A DNA stretch of 64,000 nucleotides from Bretschneidera sinensis (GCA_023935145.1 CM043705.1:51964084-52028083); one strand, 5' to 3'; positions 1-11,461 are shown, numbered from the stretch's first letter. Numbers and translations: made by a program. Notes: generated by a model from the sequence alone, not told the origin.

Positions 1-362
1 AAATTCAACTTGTAGTATTTAAACAAATACAGAAGGCAAGAAAATATTATGGAAACAACGAATCAAAGGAAAATGATAAGAATCAGATTTTTTTTTAGAG
101 AGAACTAAAAATATAAAAGTCACGATTCAACAAAAAATTAACTTTGATAAGTACGGTGAATGAAAGTATTTGTTGCTTCAGTATCACCCCATTTTTGTCT
201 TTTTTCCTTATTTTTTTCACTTTTTTTTTTCGGGGTGCACAACAGAAAAATAAGAACAAGAAAAAAAATTTGAACACAAACGGAACAACATAGGATGATA
301 ACAAGAAACAAAAGATAAAAAGATAGTAAACCTGATTTTTAGAAGCTGGCTCTAATACCAAA
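1..362 (-). mobile_element. internal leader of a minus-strand LTR retrotransposon (partial)
   Basis: This is the start of the interior of an LTR element transcribed leftwards out of the window. Directly after its 5' LTR (363-1132) lies a primer-binding site at 346-360 on the minus strand, TGGTATTAGAGCCAG, which matches the 3' end of plant initiator tRNA-Met at 14 of 15 positions. The remaining bases are AT-rich with T/A runs and hold no recognisable gag. The coding part, if any, is outside the window, so the family (copia or a short non-autonomous type) cannot be decided. Confidence 0.6.
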
Positions 363-1132
363 TGATGCGAACCTCAACCGACACACTTTGAGACCCAACA
401 AACAATATTAGAATACTTACCCAAGAAAGTTAAAATTCAGATTTTGATAGAAAACTCTGACCCAACGTTTATAATGAAACATGAACCAAAGGTATAAAGT
501 AACAAACCTCGACCCAATTATTATAACTGAATCACGAACTAAAGGTATAAAATTTGAACACCACAAAGAAGAATCCCTGATAAGTTCATAAGTTCTTTGA
601 AGAACCAATAGAGAAAGCAAACCTCACATTTTTCTGATTTCTATTTTGTATCTTTCATTACAATGAGTGCATGCTATTTATAACCCTTTCAGCCCTGCAC
701 TCCACTAAAAATGAAACTAACTTGGTTACAAAATAAGAAAGTAAATAAAGAAAGAACTAAAAAAATACACTTTAAGAAAGTCTGAGATAGGCAAGCTAAT
801 CAGCCAATTAATTGGTCTGAAATTAGAAAGTAATCAGCCACTTTCTTCTTTTAATTTCACGCCCCTCAAGCCATAATCAGCCATTAATCCATGCCACTGC
901 TAAGGAAATTACGTCCAATTAAGCAAGATCAGCCCCATCAATAGCTTGGATTAAATTTATTATGTCTTCATCTCCCTTTAGGCCAAGCTTAGAATGCCCC
1001 GTTTTAGAATCAGCCCAAATCTCTTGAATTAGCCCATTAAGTGCTTTTTTGATCTTATTGGATCTTGCTCTAGTAATTGGCCTAACTGGAACATGCAATG
1101 AATCATTTAATGGTGCTTGTTGATTCTCATCA
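363..1132 (-). repeat. 5' LTR of the left-edge element (minus strand)
   Basis: The 770-bp segment is bounded by TGATG and CATCA, a perfect 5-bp terminal inverted repeat, and its 3' end on the minus strand is 2 nt from the tRNA-iMet primer site. A TATA box (TATAAATA, minus strand) is at 675-682. The partner LTR and the second target duplication are outside the window. The boundary is inferred from one copy only. Confidence 0.6.
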
Positions 1133-1618
1133 AACAGTTAGATTTATAAGGATATTAACACGCTTATTTATTAACCAATACTTTGGAGATCAAACAAATG
1201 TCTTCAGGAAAGTAAAATACAATGAAATAATATATTTTCAATAATAAATCAATGAAAGTTCTACTCAACTTGTCATCACTAAATAAAATTGAGTCCCTGC
1301 ACAGAAAACTTAATTTCAAATGTCTACAATATCTTTAAGAAAGAACCACAATATAAGATTTAAGATCTTTCGACTTCAAATGTGAAGCATTGCTGTCTGC
1401 CTAATGCAACATTCATTTATTTAGGCTCAAGTACTTGATACAGCATCAAAGCACAAGTAGAGCAATAAATCAGCACTAACTAATTGATTTTCAAAAGCAA
1501 GATATGAAGGCTGACTAATCATGGCACTCTTCCAAAAGCTGTGAATATAGGACCAATCATTAACATATAAAGTTAACCTAGTCGAGCATGATTTGCATGA
1601 GCCATTTCATGGAACTAC
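1133..1618 (-). other. probable CobW intron, no gene seen
   Basis: This AT-rich stretch follows a GT donor at 1618-1617 (minus strand) of the CobW exon at 1619-1674. I see no coding similarity or repeat structure in it. It is read as intron sequence, into which the left-edge LTR element inserted at 1132/1133. Confidence 0.45.
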
Positions 1619-1674
1619 CTTGTCAAGGCCAACAGCCTGTGGCTCATAAATGCACAAGGTTCGCACTCCACTAT
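1619..1674 (-). pseudogene. CobW-domain gene, C-terminal-domain exon (3' half, split by element A)
   Basis: Read on the minus strand, this codes SGVRTLCIYEPQAVGLDK and then meets a GT donor (GTAGTT). The peptide is typical of the start of the CobW C-terminal domain of the plant CobW/ZNG1-like GTPase family. Its upstream half is at 21440-21502 on the far side of element A: the two coding halves join once A is removed, one base short of the expected His-Asp-Ser reading. The later C-terminal exons are not in the window. Confidence 0.75.
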
Positions 1675-2815
1675 TGATGAGTCTTAAATATTGCATATTT
1701 AAGCCCTTAAATTATATATGTTAAGCTCTTAGTTTGTATTATTTCACTTTATTTTATGTCTTTTCTGTGTTTTGTGTATTTTTATAGGTTTGTGGAGAAA
1801 ATGAAACATTTCGAGAGATGTCAAGCTTCAAGAACAAAAGTTGAGGATACCTAGTGCAATCGAACGCACGAGACATGCGATCGAGCGCACATACGATCGA
1901 TCACAAAAATCTGTGATCGAGTGTACTCGGGCAGTATCCCACATCGAATCTACAACCCGTTGTGCTCCGGGACTCCCCCTATAAAAGAACCATCTCACTT
2001 CATCTTTCAGTGTGCAATTCCAATTGCCATTTTGGTGCAATTTGGATGACTTCTACAAGTATTCTGGTGGATCTCCGAAGGCTTTGTTACCACGAGGGGA
2101 AGCACCGCCCAACAGCGAGTGGAATTTCTCCCATTGTATAGTCAGTTTTTTTTTTTTTTAATTTATTGTTTTTGTTAGTTTTAAAGTTTAATGTTTAGCA
2201 CTATTATTATGAACTTTAGTTTCATGATTATGAGTGGCTAAAATCTTCAACTAAGGTTGAAGATGAAGCCTCGCCGTTGTTTGGCATAATAGTTTTAGAT
2301 TTGTTTATACAATTCTGATGTTTTTTTAGTATAAATGCTCTGTCAATTATTTGAGTAAAATCTTATGATTAATTGCATTTAAATTATTCTGTTGGATATT
2401 CCGTGTGTTTCATCTGATAGATACATCAAATTGTTTTTGATTAAATTGGATTTCCTTTGTGATTTGTTAAAAGCGGATACATTGGATGCTTTTGGTTTAA
2501 TTGAGATATTTGTTGTTTTTTGTTTTAAGTTGGATTCATGGAATGTTTTGATAGACTATTTTTATAACATGAAGATATATGCTTAACTTTGGTGGGGTGG
2601 ATTCAGAAACTTTAGTGTCTTTATTATTAGTTTTAAATCAAGTTAGTTTAGTTTTTATTTGTTTTGCAACATATAATTCAAAACTCGGAACTAGGTTAAG
2701 ATAAGTTTAGTTTAGATAAAATTACATTTTCACAAGGTAATTCCCTGTGGATTCTACCTCGCACTTGCACAATGCTATATTGCAAACGACTCGTGCGCTT
2801 GCGAGACTCACAACA
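1675..2815 (+). repeat. 5' LTR of element A
   Basis: The 1141-bp LTR begins TGATGAGTC and ends CTCACAACA. A short array of CGATCGAGCGCA-type palindromes is at 1853-1929, followed by the promoter core (see 1936-1986). It is about 136 bp shorter than the 3' copy, mostly because palindromes and one extra copy of the upstream sequence element are missing here. Confidence 0.9.
1936..1986 (+). promoter_or_regulatory. U-snRNA-like LTR promoter: USE plus TATA box
   Basis: ATCCCACATCG (1936-1946) fits the plant U-snRNA upstream sequence element RTCCCACATCG exactly. A TATA box (TATAAAAG) starts at 1980, leaving 33 nt between the two. The same spacing is found in the 3' LTR of A and in both LTRs of element D. 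That transcription starts about 30 nt further down is inferred. Confidence 0.7.
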
Positions 2816-2821
2816 AGTTTT

Positions 2822-2839
2822 TGGCGCCGTTGCCGGCGA
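2822..2839 (+). other. primer-binding site of element A (tRNA-Asp)
   Basis: TGGCGCCGTTGCCGGCGA lies 6 nt after the LTR and matches the complement of the 3' end of plant tRNA-Asp(GTC) with one mismatch. Confidence 0.85.
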
Positions 2840-2959
2840 TTTGTTTGGTTTGTGAAATTTTTGTCTGAATTAATTTTATTTTTCTACTAGTTAGTTAGCA
2901 TTGTTTGTTTGATTTTCATTTTTGGCAATTTTATTTTATTTCTAATTGCATTGTTCAAA

Positions 2960-3005
<46 letters not shown>
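2960..3005 (+). repeat. (TA)n microsatellite in the leader of A
   Basis: This is an almost pure TA run of about 45 bp, interrupted once by a C, between the primer site and gag of element A. Confidence 0.95.
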
Positions 3006-3008
<3 letters not shown>

Positions 3009-3258
3009 CAAATTTTTTGTTGGCTCATTTTGTGAATAGTGTGTTTGCCGTTTGTGCATTTATTCTATTTTGTTCTGTAGTTTCTGCTGGCTAGTTTATT
3101 TTAGTGCGGTGTATGCTTGGTCAGAGATCCTTGAATTTAGATTTGACACATTTAGGAGACAGAAAAAAGCACTAGTTGAAAGAGAGACAGTTGAGGTGGG
3201 AGAAAATTTTAGGAATGCAAATCATCCAGAACATGTAGAGTAGCCTAGAGCTTGGAAC

Positions 3259-3744
3259 GTGGACTCCACCACATCCCTTAGGGATTTGTTCGCACCCGTT
3301 GCGACTAATTCATATTCTTGCATAGTGTTGCCACCTACCAATGCCACCCATTTTGACTTAAAGTCATATGTCATCCAACTCCTACCCTCATTTCATGGCT
3401 TAGATCTTGAGAATCCTTATAGTCATGTAAAGATGTTCAAAGACATTTGTGCCACATTCAAGTTTCAGAACTTCTCTGAGGAGTTAGTCCATCTTCGACT
3501 TTTCCTTTTTTCTCTTCACGATAGAGCTGGGGCATGGTTGGATTCAAACACGCCTGGATCTATTACATCTTGGGAAAATCTTCTTAGCAAATATTATCAT
3601 AAGTTTTTCCCAATGTCTAGAGTGAATGAGTGCCGAAAAGAGATTAGTTCTTTCACTCAGGATGAGGATGAAAAGTTTTTTGAGAGTTGGGAGCGCTTCA
3701 AAGAGTTACTGATCAGATGCCCTCCACATGGATATGAAAAATAG
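3259..3744 (+). pseudogene. gag fragment of element A
   Basis: The 161-codon frame carries the retrotransposon gag capsid domain, with landmarks FSLHDRAGAWLDS and SWENLLSKYYHKFFP at about residues 85-120. It ends at a TAG. Degenerate gag sequence continues to about 3830 in other frames (an FYQGLT motif near 3762 and a GGEEAYKAL-like stretch). No zinc knuckle follows, because the reading jumps to the end of the protease, so the capsid is truncated and probably not functional. Confidence 0.8.
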
Positions 3745-3808
3745 AGACTCGTTTAGTTCTTCTACCAAGGGTTGACATAACCCAACCGTAGCATGATCGA
3801 GTTTATGA

Positions 3809-4442
3809 ATGGGGGGCATTCTTGAGTCTGACGGGGGAGGAAGCATACAAGGCGTTGGACAAGTTGTCACGGCTAATGCCCTGATCAATTGTAGGACAGG
3901 GGTGATGAAGATTTCCTTCGGAAATATGACAGTGGAGTTAAATATCTTTGATATCACTAAGCAACCACTGGAATTTGATGAAGTGAGAAATGTATGCTTG
4001 ATAGAGGAGATTCTTGAGGAAACTGTGGATGAATCAAGCATTGAGGACCCCCTGGAGGCATACTTCGCTCAATTTGGAGAGGATTTGGATCTAGATAAGT
4101 TGCTCGAGCAAGCAAGTGCCATTTTGGAGTCTCCTCCTCGGGAGAGCAATAAAATGGAGGAGATCGTAGCACCTGAACCCCCCAAGAAAGAACTTAAGCC
4201 TTTACCTGATAATCTTAAGTATAAGTCCCTAGGTCCAGCCGATTGTTTGCCTGTGATTATAGCTTCAGATTTGGGTGAGGCTCAAGAGGATAAATTATTA
4301 GATGTTTTAAGAGAGCACAAGAAAGCTATCGGCTAGACTATAGAGGATATTAAGGGAATCAGCTCCTCGTTGGTAATGCACAAGATACATTTGGAAGAGA
4401 ATTCCAAGCCATTGAGGGAGCCACAAAGAAGGCTTAACCCAG
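3809..4442 (+). pseudogene. protease remnant, linker and RT N-terminus of element A (interrupted by B)
   Basis: The frame resumes with the last strands of the protease (VMKISFGNMTVELNIFD). It continues through an acidic linker containing EDPLEAYFAQFGEDL to the RT approach region (LKPLPDNLKYKSLGP). A TAG at 4334-4336 replaces the Trp of the family motif IGWTIEDIKGI. The aspartyl active site is absent. The frame is cut at 4442 by element B and continues at 16113, where the target duplication CCCAG is repeated. Confidence 0.8.
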
Positions 4443-5802
4443 TGATAGACGCTTAAATATACATATTTAAGCCCCCTTATTTACACTTGTTAGATCCTTT
4501 ATTACATTAATTTGGTATCTTTTACTCCATTTGTGTGTTTTACATGTTTTTATAGGGTCTTGGAGAAAAAGAAGCAGTTTTGGCACTTTAAGGAAGAAAT
4601 CTAGAAGCCCTGGAGCACTTTCTGGACAAAGTGCAATCGAGCGCACATGAAGTGCGATCGAGCGCACATGAAGTGCGATCGAGCGCACATACGATCGTGC
4701 GCACACAGCTAGGATCGAGCGCAACTTGCGATCGAGCGCAAGGCCACATGCGATCGAGCGCAAAGATACGGGCGTGAACAGTAAACTGCAGAACCTTATT
4801 TTGGAAAATACAAGATTTTCGTTTTAGGAAAGTTTAGGACTCATGGGTCTATTAGGACTTCTCAAAGACCTATAAATACACTTGTAACTCACACACAAAA
4901 GGACACCTTACAATCTTAGATAGTAAACACTTTTCTCTTTTCTTTTACTTGGAGTGGAGAGCTTGGGAGAGAATTGACGCCTCTTCTCTCGGGTTTATTC
5001 TTCTCCTTTATGTTTAGTTTAATTATGTTTACTTCAGTTAGTATGTGTAACTAACTCTCTTATAGGGCTCGATTGAAGCCCTAGTTATGCATTCCCATAT
5101 TTTTATTCATTGATTAAATCTTTGCATAGCTTATTATGTTACTTAACTTGATTAACACCTGTGCTTATTTACATTCCTCATATGTATGTGTAAGGCCAAC
5201 GTATGCATGTGGTATGGATAGGTTAGTTAGATCAATTTGGATGACCGAGTCCTGGGTCTAACATTAGTAACAAGGGACCATCTTATCCGGATACCCGGGT
5301 TAATCAACATGGAAAACCGGGAGTAGATACCATGCCCTAGGTCTCATGTGGTTGTCGATTTCCACAGTACCTATGCTTTCTTAAGGAACAACTCAAGCAG
5401 ATACCATGCTGAATCCCTTAAGGAAGAAAAGAGTTAGAGTAGATACCATGCCTAACTTGTTGCTTAGGGAAATCAATAGCTTAAGGAGTAGATACCATGC
5501 CCTTAGGTTGGCAACCAGTAGGTACACATAATATGGCTAGAGCACTGATACTTTATACAAAATCGGGAATGTATGACTAGTGGTGGATATCAAAGCCCTA
5601 TGTCTTTATTATTATCAAATCACCCTTCAGTTTATTATTTCTATCTTTTTACATTGCAATTATAATTCTAAATCGAACTTTACCAATCCCTGTGGAGATG
5701 ATCTTGCATTCGCACACTATGCTACACTATTGACCTTGTGCACTTGCAAGTAAAACAAGTGCGATTATTTACCCATTTATTTAGGTATATTAACGCACAA
5801 CA
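4443..5802 (+). repeat. 5' LTR of element B
   Basis: The 1360-bp LTR begins TGATAGACGC and ends CGCACAACA. The palindrome array at 4630-4763 has seven units related to TGCGATCGAGCGCAC. A TATA box (TATAAATAC) starts at 4871. The downstream R-U5 region holds four copies of a GTAGATACCATGC-type motif (near 5323, 5398, 5440 and 5489) and the family block CCCTGTGGAGATGATC near 5690. Confidence 0.93.
4630..4763 (+). promoter_or_regulatory. TCGA-centred palindrome array in the LTR of B
   Basis: There are seven copies of a 14-mer with dyad symmetry, consensus TGCG(A/C)TCGA(G/T)CGCA. Each intact copy has three CpGs, four bases apart. The array ends about 105 bp before the TATA box at 4871. The 3' LTR keeps only five copies. 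An enhancer role is inferred from position. Confidence 0.6.
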
Positions 5803-5808
5803 AGTTTT

Positions 5809-5826
5809 TGGCGCCGTTGCCGGGGA
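5809..5826 (+). other. primer-binding site of element B (tRNA-Asp)
   Basis: TGGCGCCGTTGCCGGGGA is an exact 18-nt complement of the 3' end of plant tRNA-Asp(GTC), 6 nt downstream of the LTR. Confidence 0.95.
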
Positions 5827-6073
5827 TTGCGCTAAAAGTTCCTTTTAGGATTACTTTTCATTTTATCATTGTTATTATTTTATTTTTACAATCTTTTATC
5901 AAAACTTAATCAAAATTGTTTTATCTTTCAGGTACGTCACAAAAACCCTACTTGCACTTTCTGTGGAGTTTGCGATCGATCGCAATCTCCTGTGCGATCG
6001 ATCGCATTTAGGGCAGAGAGTACCCGAACAGCAGAGTTGCACTGCTGCACAAACACTGTTTTTTTTTTGCTTT
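5827..6073 (+). promoter_or_regulatory. leader of B with two perfect palindromes
   Basis: Between primer site and gag lie two copies of the palindrome GCGATCGATCGCA (about 5970-5983 and 5993-6006). The same type of motif sits in the matching place in element F (47152-47203, minus strand). The long gag-pol frame technically starts at 5963 inside this leader. The Met at 6074 is a more likely gag start because the gag of F aligns from there and the upstream codons are mostly made of palindrome sequence. Confidence 0.5.
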
Positions 6074-9000
6074 ATGCACGGACTTCGATCCCGACATCCG
6101 GAATTCTTTTCCCTCGATCCCGAGCTTGAACGGACCATCCGACAAAGGCTTAGGGACAACTTTGAGGAGAACAAAAGAGAAATCGAGAACGAAACACAAA
6201 TGGCGGAACAGCTCGAAAACCAGCAACCACCTGCACGAGTTCCAATAAAGCACTCCTTCATCCCTCGGAACATCGATCAACCATCATGCATCGCATATCA
6301 ACCTGAGGCAGCGGGAAATTATTACATATCTCCGCAAATCTTGAATGCCTTGACGCATTTTAGGGGGACTCCTAATGAAGATCCACACTTACATCTTCGA
6401 GAATTTTTTGATCTTTGCAAGTTCCAGCACATACAAGGACTAGACCAAGAAGGAATAAGGTTAATTCTATTCCCTTTTTCCTTAAAAGATAATGCTAAAC
6501 TTTGGTATAATTCCTTGCCTGCAGTTTCCATCCACACTTGGGAGGAGTTAGCAAGCAAATTCTTAAGGAAATTCTTTCCAGCCCAAAAGACAAGACAAAT
6601 GAGGAAGGAGATCCAATCCTTCCAACAAAAGGATGGGGACCTTTTCTTCGAAGCATGGGGACACTTCAATGAATTGCTACTCAAATGCCCACATCACAAC
6701 CTACCTCAAGATGAACTGGTACAAGCATTCTACGAAGGTTTAAATGATACTAATAAATGTATTGTTGATTCAGGTTGTGGAGGAGTCCTTATGGAGAAAA
6801 GCAGCGAAGAGGCAATGGAACTGTTTGAAACCCTTAGCGAACACACTCAGCAATTCTCCTCTCGAGGTAGACATATGACCAAAGGTAAAGGTGTGTATGA
6901 GGTAAATACGAATGGAGGGTCTTCCCCTCAAATGGCTGCAATGGAAAGAAAACTAGATTTGTTGGTAAAAGCCATGGCTGCTCAAACTACCTCAGCTACA
7001 CCACTACAGGTATGTGCAATATGCTCTCAATATGATCACAATACTAATGCTTGTCCTTTATCTGCAGATCCGGAGCAAGCAAATTATGTGGGACCCAACA
7101 ACTATCCGCCAAAGAATAACCCATATGCAAACACCTACAACCCTGGATGGCGGAATCACCCAAATTTCTCATGGAGCAACAATCAAAACAACCAAGGACA
7201 GCAACGAAATCAGCAGCCCACTGCCCATGCTAATTCTGAACCAAAAAGAAACGACCTCGAAAGTCTAGTAAAACAACTGACGACATCGCAAGAACAGTTC
7301 ATGACTCAGCAAAAACAAACCAATGCGGCACATGAGCAAGCAATTCAAAGACTAGAGGTACAAATGGGACAATTAGCTAAAGAGCTCAGTAGCAGAAAGC
7401 AAGGAGAGCTCCCAGCTCAAACACTACCCAACCCTGGTGGGCATCAACAACTAAAAGCTGTCACAACCTTAAGAAATGGCAAGGTGATTGGATCCGATGA
7501 GCTTACAGCACCGTCCAAAGAAACACCATCAGCATCAAGGGTAAGTGAAACGGAGAAGGTGAATGCACCACCCTTCCCGCAAAGGTTAGTAAAACAAAAG
7601 AAAGACAATAAACTGCTTGATATTTTTGAGACCTTGCGGAAGGTTGAAATTAATATTCCATTACTAGATGCAATTCACCAAATACTTGCTTATGCTAAAT
7701 TCCTAAAAGATTGTTGTACTCATAAAAGAAAATTTCAAGAACATGAGACTGTAGCATTAACTGAGGAGGTAAGTGCTGTACTACTTAGGAAACTCCCACC
7801 AAAACTGACAGACCCGGGTAGTTTTACCATACCCTGTAGGATAGGTGATCAACTGTTTGACAAGGCATTACTAGACTTAGGAGCAGGGGTAAACTTGCTA
7901 CCTTACACAGTATTCGAAACCCTAGGTTTGGGGGAGCTACAGCCGACTTCTATTACCTTACAGTTGGCAGATAGGAGTATTAAAAGACCTAGAGGTATTC
8001 TCGAGGATGTCTTAGTAAAAGTTGGCAAATTCATTCTACCTGCAGATTTTATTGTATTAGACATGGAAGAATGCCCTATGCCATTACCTTTACCTATCAT
8101 ACTAGGGAGACCTTTCATGAGGACTGCCGACACTAAAATCTGTGTGAAAAAGGGTATAGTAAGTATGAAAATTAATGGTGAGAAGATAGAATTTAAAATA
8201 TTTGATGCAATAAAGTTTCCTCAAGATGACTTTGACTGCTTTAATGTTTGTATGATACAAAACTTTGTTGAGCAAGCATTTCAGGTCCAACACATCGATT
8301 CATTGGAGACTACTCTTACCAATAGCTTCACTGAGATGGATATTGAGCAAGAATATGAAAATCTTACTGATGACATCGTCACAGCTGTGCACCATCTTGC
8401 AACCTCTCCTAAATACTCCAGTATGTATCCTCCTCCATTTGAAATTCTCATACCTACTAATACTACTCTTCTTCCATCCATTGTGCAGGCACCAACATTG
8501 GAACTCAAGCAGCTACCTGAGCATCTCACATACGCCTATTTGGGAGAACATGAGACCTTACCTGTGATAATTGCTGCCAACTTGAGTAGTGGAGAAAAAG
8601 GGAAGTTATTAAGAGTTCTTAGGGAGCATAAAACTGCTATTGGGTGGACCATTGCTGACATTAAGGGGATAAGTCCAGCCAAGTGCATGCATAACATCTA
8701 CCTTGAAGAGGAAGCACGGCCCACTCGAGATGCTCAAAGAAGACTTAACCCACACATGAAGGAGGTAGTAAAGGCCGAGATACTAAAGCTACTAGATGTC
8801 GGCATCATCTACCCTATATCGGATAGCAAATGGGTAAGTCCAGTCCAAGTCGTTCCCAAAAAGAGTGGGATCACTGTGGTAAAAAATGAAAATGAAGAGC
8901 TTATACCTACAAGAAAAACAACGGGTTGGAGAGTATGCATTGATTACCGGAGGTTAAACAAAGTAACTAGAAAAGACCATTTTCCCCTGCCATTCATTGA

Positions 9001-11461
9001 TCAAATGCTAGAAAGATTAGCCGGTCATAGTTATTACTGCTTCTTGGATGGATATAGTGGATACAATCAAATCGCCATAGCACCTGAGGATCAAGAAAAG
9101 ACTACATTCACATGTCCTTTCGGTACATTTGCTTATAGAAGAATGCCATTCGGTTTATGCAACGCACCAGCCACTTTTCAAAGATGTATGATGAGCATTT
9201 TTTTCGATATGGTAGAGAAATATATTGAGGTATTCATGGATGATTTCAGTGTCTTTGGATCTACTTTCGATGAGTGCCTAAATCATTTGGAAAATGTCCT
9301 AAAGAGATGTGAAGAAACTAATCTAGTACTAAATTGGGAGAAATGTCACTTCATGGTTCAACAAGGTATTGTGTTGGGTCACTCCATCTCAGACAAAGGT
9401 ATTGAAGTAGACAAGGCCAAGGTTGACATCATTTCAAAGCTGCCTCCCCCTCTCACGATCAAGGGCATTAGAAGCTTCCTCGGACATGCGGGTTTTTACA
9501 GAAGATTCATAAAAGACTTCTCCAAAATCTCAAGACCCCTTTGTGCACTATTGACTAAAGATACCAAGTTCGAATGGAGTAAAGATTGTATGCAAGCTTT
9601 CAACACCTTGAAGAACGTTCTCACCTCTGCCCCAATAATGATGGCACTAGATTGGAATCTACCTTTTGAATTAATGTGTGATGCCAGTGACTTCGCCTTG
9701 GGAGCTGTCTTGGGTCAAAGAAACAATAAGGTACCTCATGCTATTTACTATGCTTCTAAAACACTAAATGATGCTCAGCTCAACTATTCTACTACTAAAA
9801 AAGAATTATTAGCTGTTATTTTTGCTTTAGAAAAGTTTAGATCGTATCTTATTGGTTCTAAAGTTATTGTGTTCACTGACCATGCTGCTTTGAGATATTT
9901 GTTTTCTAAGAAAGATGCAAAGCCTAGGCTAATCAGATGGATACTCTTACTCCAAGAATTTGACTTAGAAATCAAGGACAAGAAGGGCAGTGAGAATATA
10001 GTTGCGGATCATTTGCCAAGACTCCCATATGAAAGTGATGATAAAAAGTTTCCCTTAAATGAGAACTTTCCCGATGAACAACTATTTGCACTTGAGGTAA
10101 AACTTCCATGGTATGCTGATATAGTTAATTATCTAACTGTTAAAATTTTTCCCCCAGGTATGATCACTCAAGAAAAGAAACGGCTAATATCTCTATCAAG
10201 ACACTACATATGGGATGATCCATTCCTTTTTAAGATCTGCCCTGATCAAATCGTCAGAAGATGTGTCCCAGAAGAGGAACATTCGAGCTTGTTGAAACAT
10301 TGCCATCAGTTGGCTTGTGGAGGTCATTTTGGAGCAAAACGAACAGCTCTTAAGGTACTCCAATCTGGTTTCTATTGGCCAAAGTTATTTAAAGATGCTT
10401 TCTCCTTTTGCAGCTCATGTGATAGATGCCAGCGGACAGGTAACATTTCTTCCCGAAATCAAATGCCCTTACAAAATATTCATATAGTAGAACTCTTTGA
10501 TGTATGGGGCATTGATTTCATGGGACCTTTTCCTAATTCATTTGGCTATTTATATATTCTTGTGGGTGTGGATTATGTGTCTAAATGGGTTGAGGCTGTT
10601 CCCTCAAGGACTAATGATCACAAAGTGGTTATCGAGTTTCTACAGGCTAACATTTTTACTAGGTTTGGAACTCCAAGAGCGATCATCAGTGATGGGGGCA
10701 GCCACTTCCATCATCGTTCTTTCTCCGCACTACTCCTAAAGTATGGGATTACTCATAGAGTTGGCACTCCTTATCATCCTCAAACCAGTGGCCAAGTCGA
10801 AATAAGCAACCGAGAAATCAAGGGAATCCTAGAACGGACAGTAAAGCCAAATCGGAAGGATTGGTCTCTACGCTTAAACGACGCTCTATGGGCATATAGA
10901 ACAGCTTATAAGACTCCAATTGGCATGTCTCCCTACCGCCTCGTCTTTGGAAAATCATGCCACCTCCCGGTGGAATTAGAACATCGAGCATATTGGGCCA
11001 TTAAGCAGTTCAACTTTGACATGAAGCAAGCGGGTGAGAAAAGGAAACTGTATCTAAATGAGCTTGAAGAATTAAGATATGAGGCCTATGAGAATGCAAA
11101 ATTATACAAAGAACGGACGAAAGCTTATCATGACAAACAACTAGTCCGGAAAGAGTTCCATGTAGGACAAAAGGTGCTGCTATATGACTCACGATTAAGG
11201 CTGTTCCCAGGCAAGCTGAAATCCATATGGTATGGTCCGTACATGGTCACCAAGGTCTTCCCTCATGGGGCATTAGAAGTCTGTGGTCCCAACAGAAATC
11301 AACCTTTTACAATCAATGGACACAGAGCCAAGCCATACCTTGACACTAAATTCCTTCCAAGAAATGAAGACTTGGCACTTGAATCAGTCCAGGATACAAC
11401 TGAAACACAAGCACTAGAGCTCCAAGAGGTGGACTCTAGGTGTTTCCCTCCAAACAACTAG
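5963..11461 (+). CDS. gag-pol polyprotein of element B
   Basis: A single 1832-codon frame. Residues about 126-206 form the gag capsid domain ([23 protein letters not shown]). A CCHC zinc knuckle [14 protein letters not shown] is at about 351-364. The aspartyl protease has the Athila-type active site [12 protein letters not shown] at about 635. RT covers about 936-1105, with FMDD at 1091-1094 in the catalytic site. RNase H follows, with MCDAS near 1239 and TDHAAL near 1305. Integrase has an HHCC finger (about 1447-1490) and a DDE triad at D1518, D1577 and E1613, so the second spacing is the usual 35. A C-terminal GPY-type module is near 1755. No stop separates gag from pol, so expression as one polyprotein cut by the protease is inferred. 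The likely real start is Met38 (6074). All catalytic residues look present. Confidence 0.93.
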   Translation: MEFAIDRNLLCDRSHLGQRVPEQQSCTAAQTLFFFCFMHGLRSRHPEFFSLDPELERTIRQRLRDNFEENKREIENETQMAEQLENQQPPARVPIKHSFIPRNIDQPSCIAYQPEAAGNYYISPQILNALTHFRGTPNEDPHLHLREFFDLCKFQHIQGLDQEGIRLILFPFSLKDNAKLWYNSLPAVSIHTWEELASKFLRKFFPAQKTRQMRKEIQSFQQKDGDLFFEAWGHFNELLLKCPHHNLPQDELVQAFYEGLNDTNKCIVDSGCGGVLMEKSSEEAMELFETLSEHTQQFSSRGRHMTKGKGVYEVNTNGGSSPQMAAMERKLDLLVKAMAAQTTSATPLQVCAICSQYDHNTNACPLSADPEQANYVGPNNYPPKNNPYANTYNPGWRNHPNFSWSNNQNNQGQQRNQQPTAHANSEPKRNDLESLVKQLTTSQEQFMTQQKQTNAAHEQAIQRLEVQMGQLAKELSSRKQGELPAQTLPNPGGHQQLKAVTTLRNGKVIGSDELTAPSKETPSASRVSETEKVNAPPFPQRLVKQKKDNKLLDIFETLRKVEINIPLLDAIHQILAYAKFLKDCCTHKRKFQEHETVALTEEVSAVLLRKLPPKLTDPGSFTIPCRIGDQLFDKALLDLGAGVNLLPYTVFETLGLGELQPTSITLQLADRSIKRPRGILEDVLVKVGKFILPADFIVLDMEECPMPLPLPIILGRPFMRTADTKICVKKGIVSMKINGEKIEFKIFDAIKFPQDDFDCFNVCMIQNFVEQAFQVQHIDSLETTLTNSFTEMDIEQEYENLTDDIVTAVHHLATSPKYSSMYPPPFEILIPTNTTLLPSIVQAPTLELKQLPEHLTYAYLGEHETLPVIIAANLSSGEKGKLLRVLREHKTAIGWTIADIKGISPAKCMHNIYLEEEARPTRDAQRRLNPHMKEVVKAEILKLLDVGIIYPISDSKWVSPVQVVPKKSGITVVKNENEELIPTRKTTGWRVCIDYRRLNKVTRKDHFPLPFIDQMLERLAGHSYYCFLDGYSGYNQIAIAPEDQEKTTFTCPFGTFAYRRMPFGLCNAPATFQRCMMSIFFDMVEKYIEVFMDDFSVFGSTFDECLNHLENVLKRCEETNLVLNWEKCHFMVQQGIVLGHSISDKGIEVDKAKVDIISKLPPPLTIKGIRSFLGHAGFYRRFIKDFSKISRPLCALLTKDTKFEWSKDCMQAFNTLKNVLTSAPIMMALDWNLPFELMCDASDFALGAVLGQRNNKVPHAIYYASKTLNDAQLNYSTTKKELLAVIFALEKFRSYLIGSKVIVFTDHAALRYLFSKKDAKPRLIRWILLLQEFDLEIKDKKGSENIVADHLPRLPYESDDKKFPLNENFPDEQLFALEVKLPWYADIVNYLTVKIFPPGMITQEKKRLISLSRHYIWDDPFLFKICPDQIVRRCVPEEEHSSLLKHCHQLACGGHFGAKRTALKVLQSGFYWPKLFKDAFSFCSSCDRCQRTGNISSRNQMPLQNIHIVELFDVWGIDFMGPFPNSFGYLYILVGVDYVSKWVEAVPSRTNDHKVVIEFLQANIFTRFGTPRAIISDGGSHFHHRSFSALLLKYGITHRVGTPYHPQTSGQVEISNREIKGILERTVKPNRKDWSLRLNDALWAYRTAYKTPIGMSPYRLVFGKSCHLPVELEHRAYWAIKQFNFDMKQAGEKRKLYLNELEELRYEAYENAKLYKERTKAYHDKQLVRKEFHVGQKVLLYDSRLRLFPGKLKSIWYGPYMVTKVFPHGALEVCGPNRNQPFTINGHRAKPYLDTKFLPRNEDLALESVQDTTETQALELQEVDSRCFPPNN

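Noticed and set aside
95..361. Minus-strand open frame of 88 codons at the left edge
   Set aside because: It overlaps the primer-binding site and leader of an LTR element and is made of T/A-run residues.
2392..2586. Small open frames in the R-U5 parts of the LTRs of A and D (also 51392-51586 and 55625-55819)
   Set aside because: They recur only because the LTRs are copies; no domain, and the frame is not kept constant in all copies.
4630..4763. Regularly spaced short repeats resembling a CRISPR array
   Set aside because: Spacers are short, unequal and themselves related; this is eukaryotic LTR sequence with no cas genes.
5809..5826. A tRNA gene or tRNA-like element at the primer sites
   Set aside because: Only the 18-nt complement of a tRNA 3' end is present, as expected for reverse-transcription priming.
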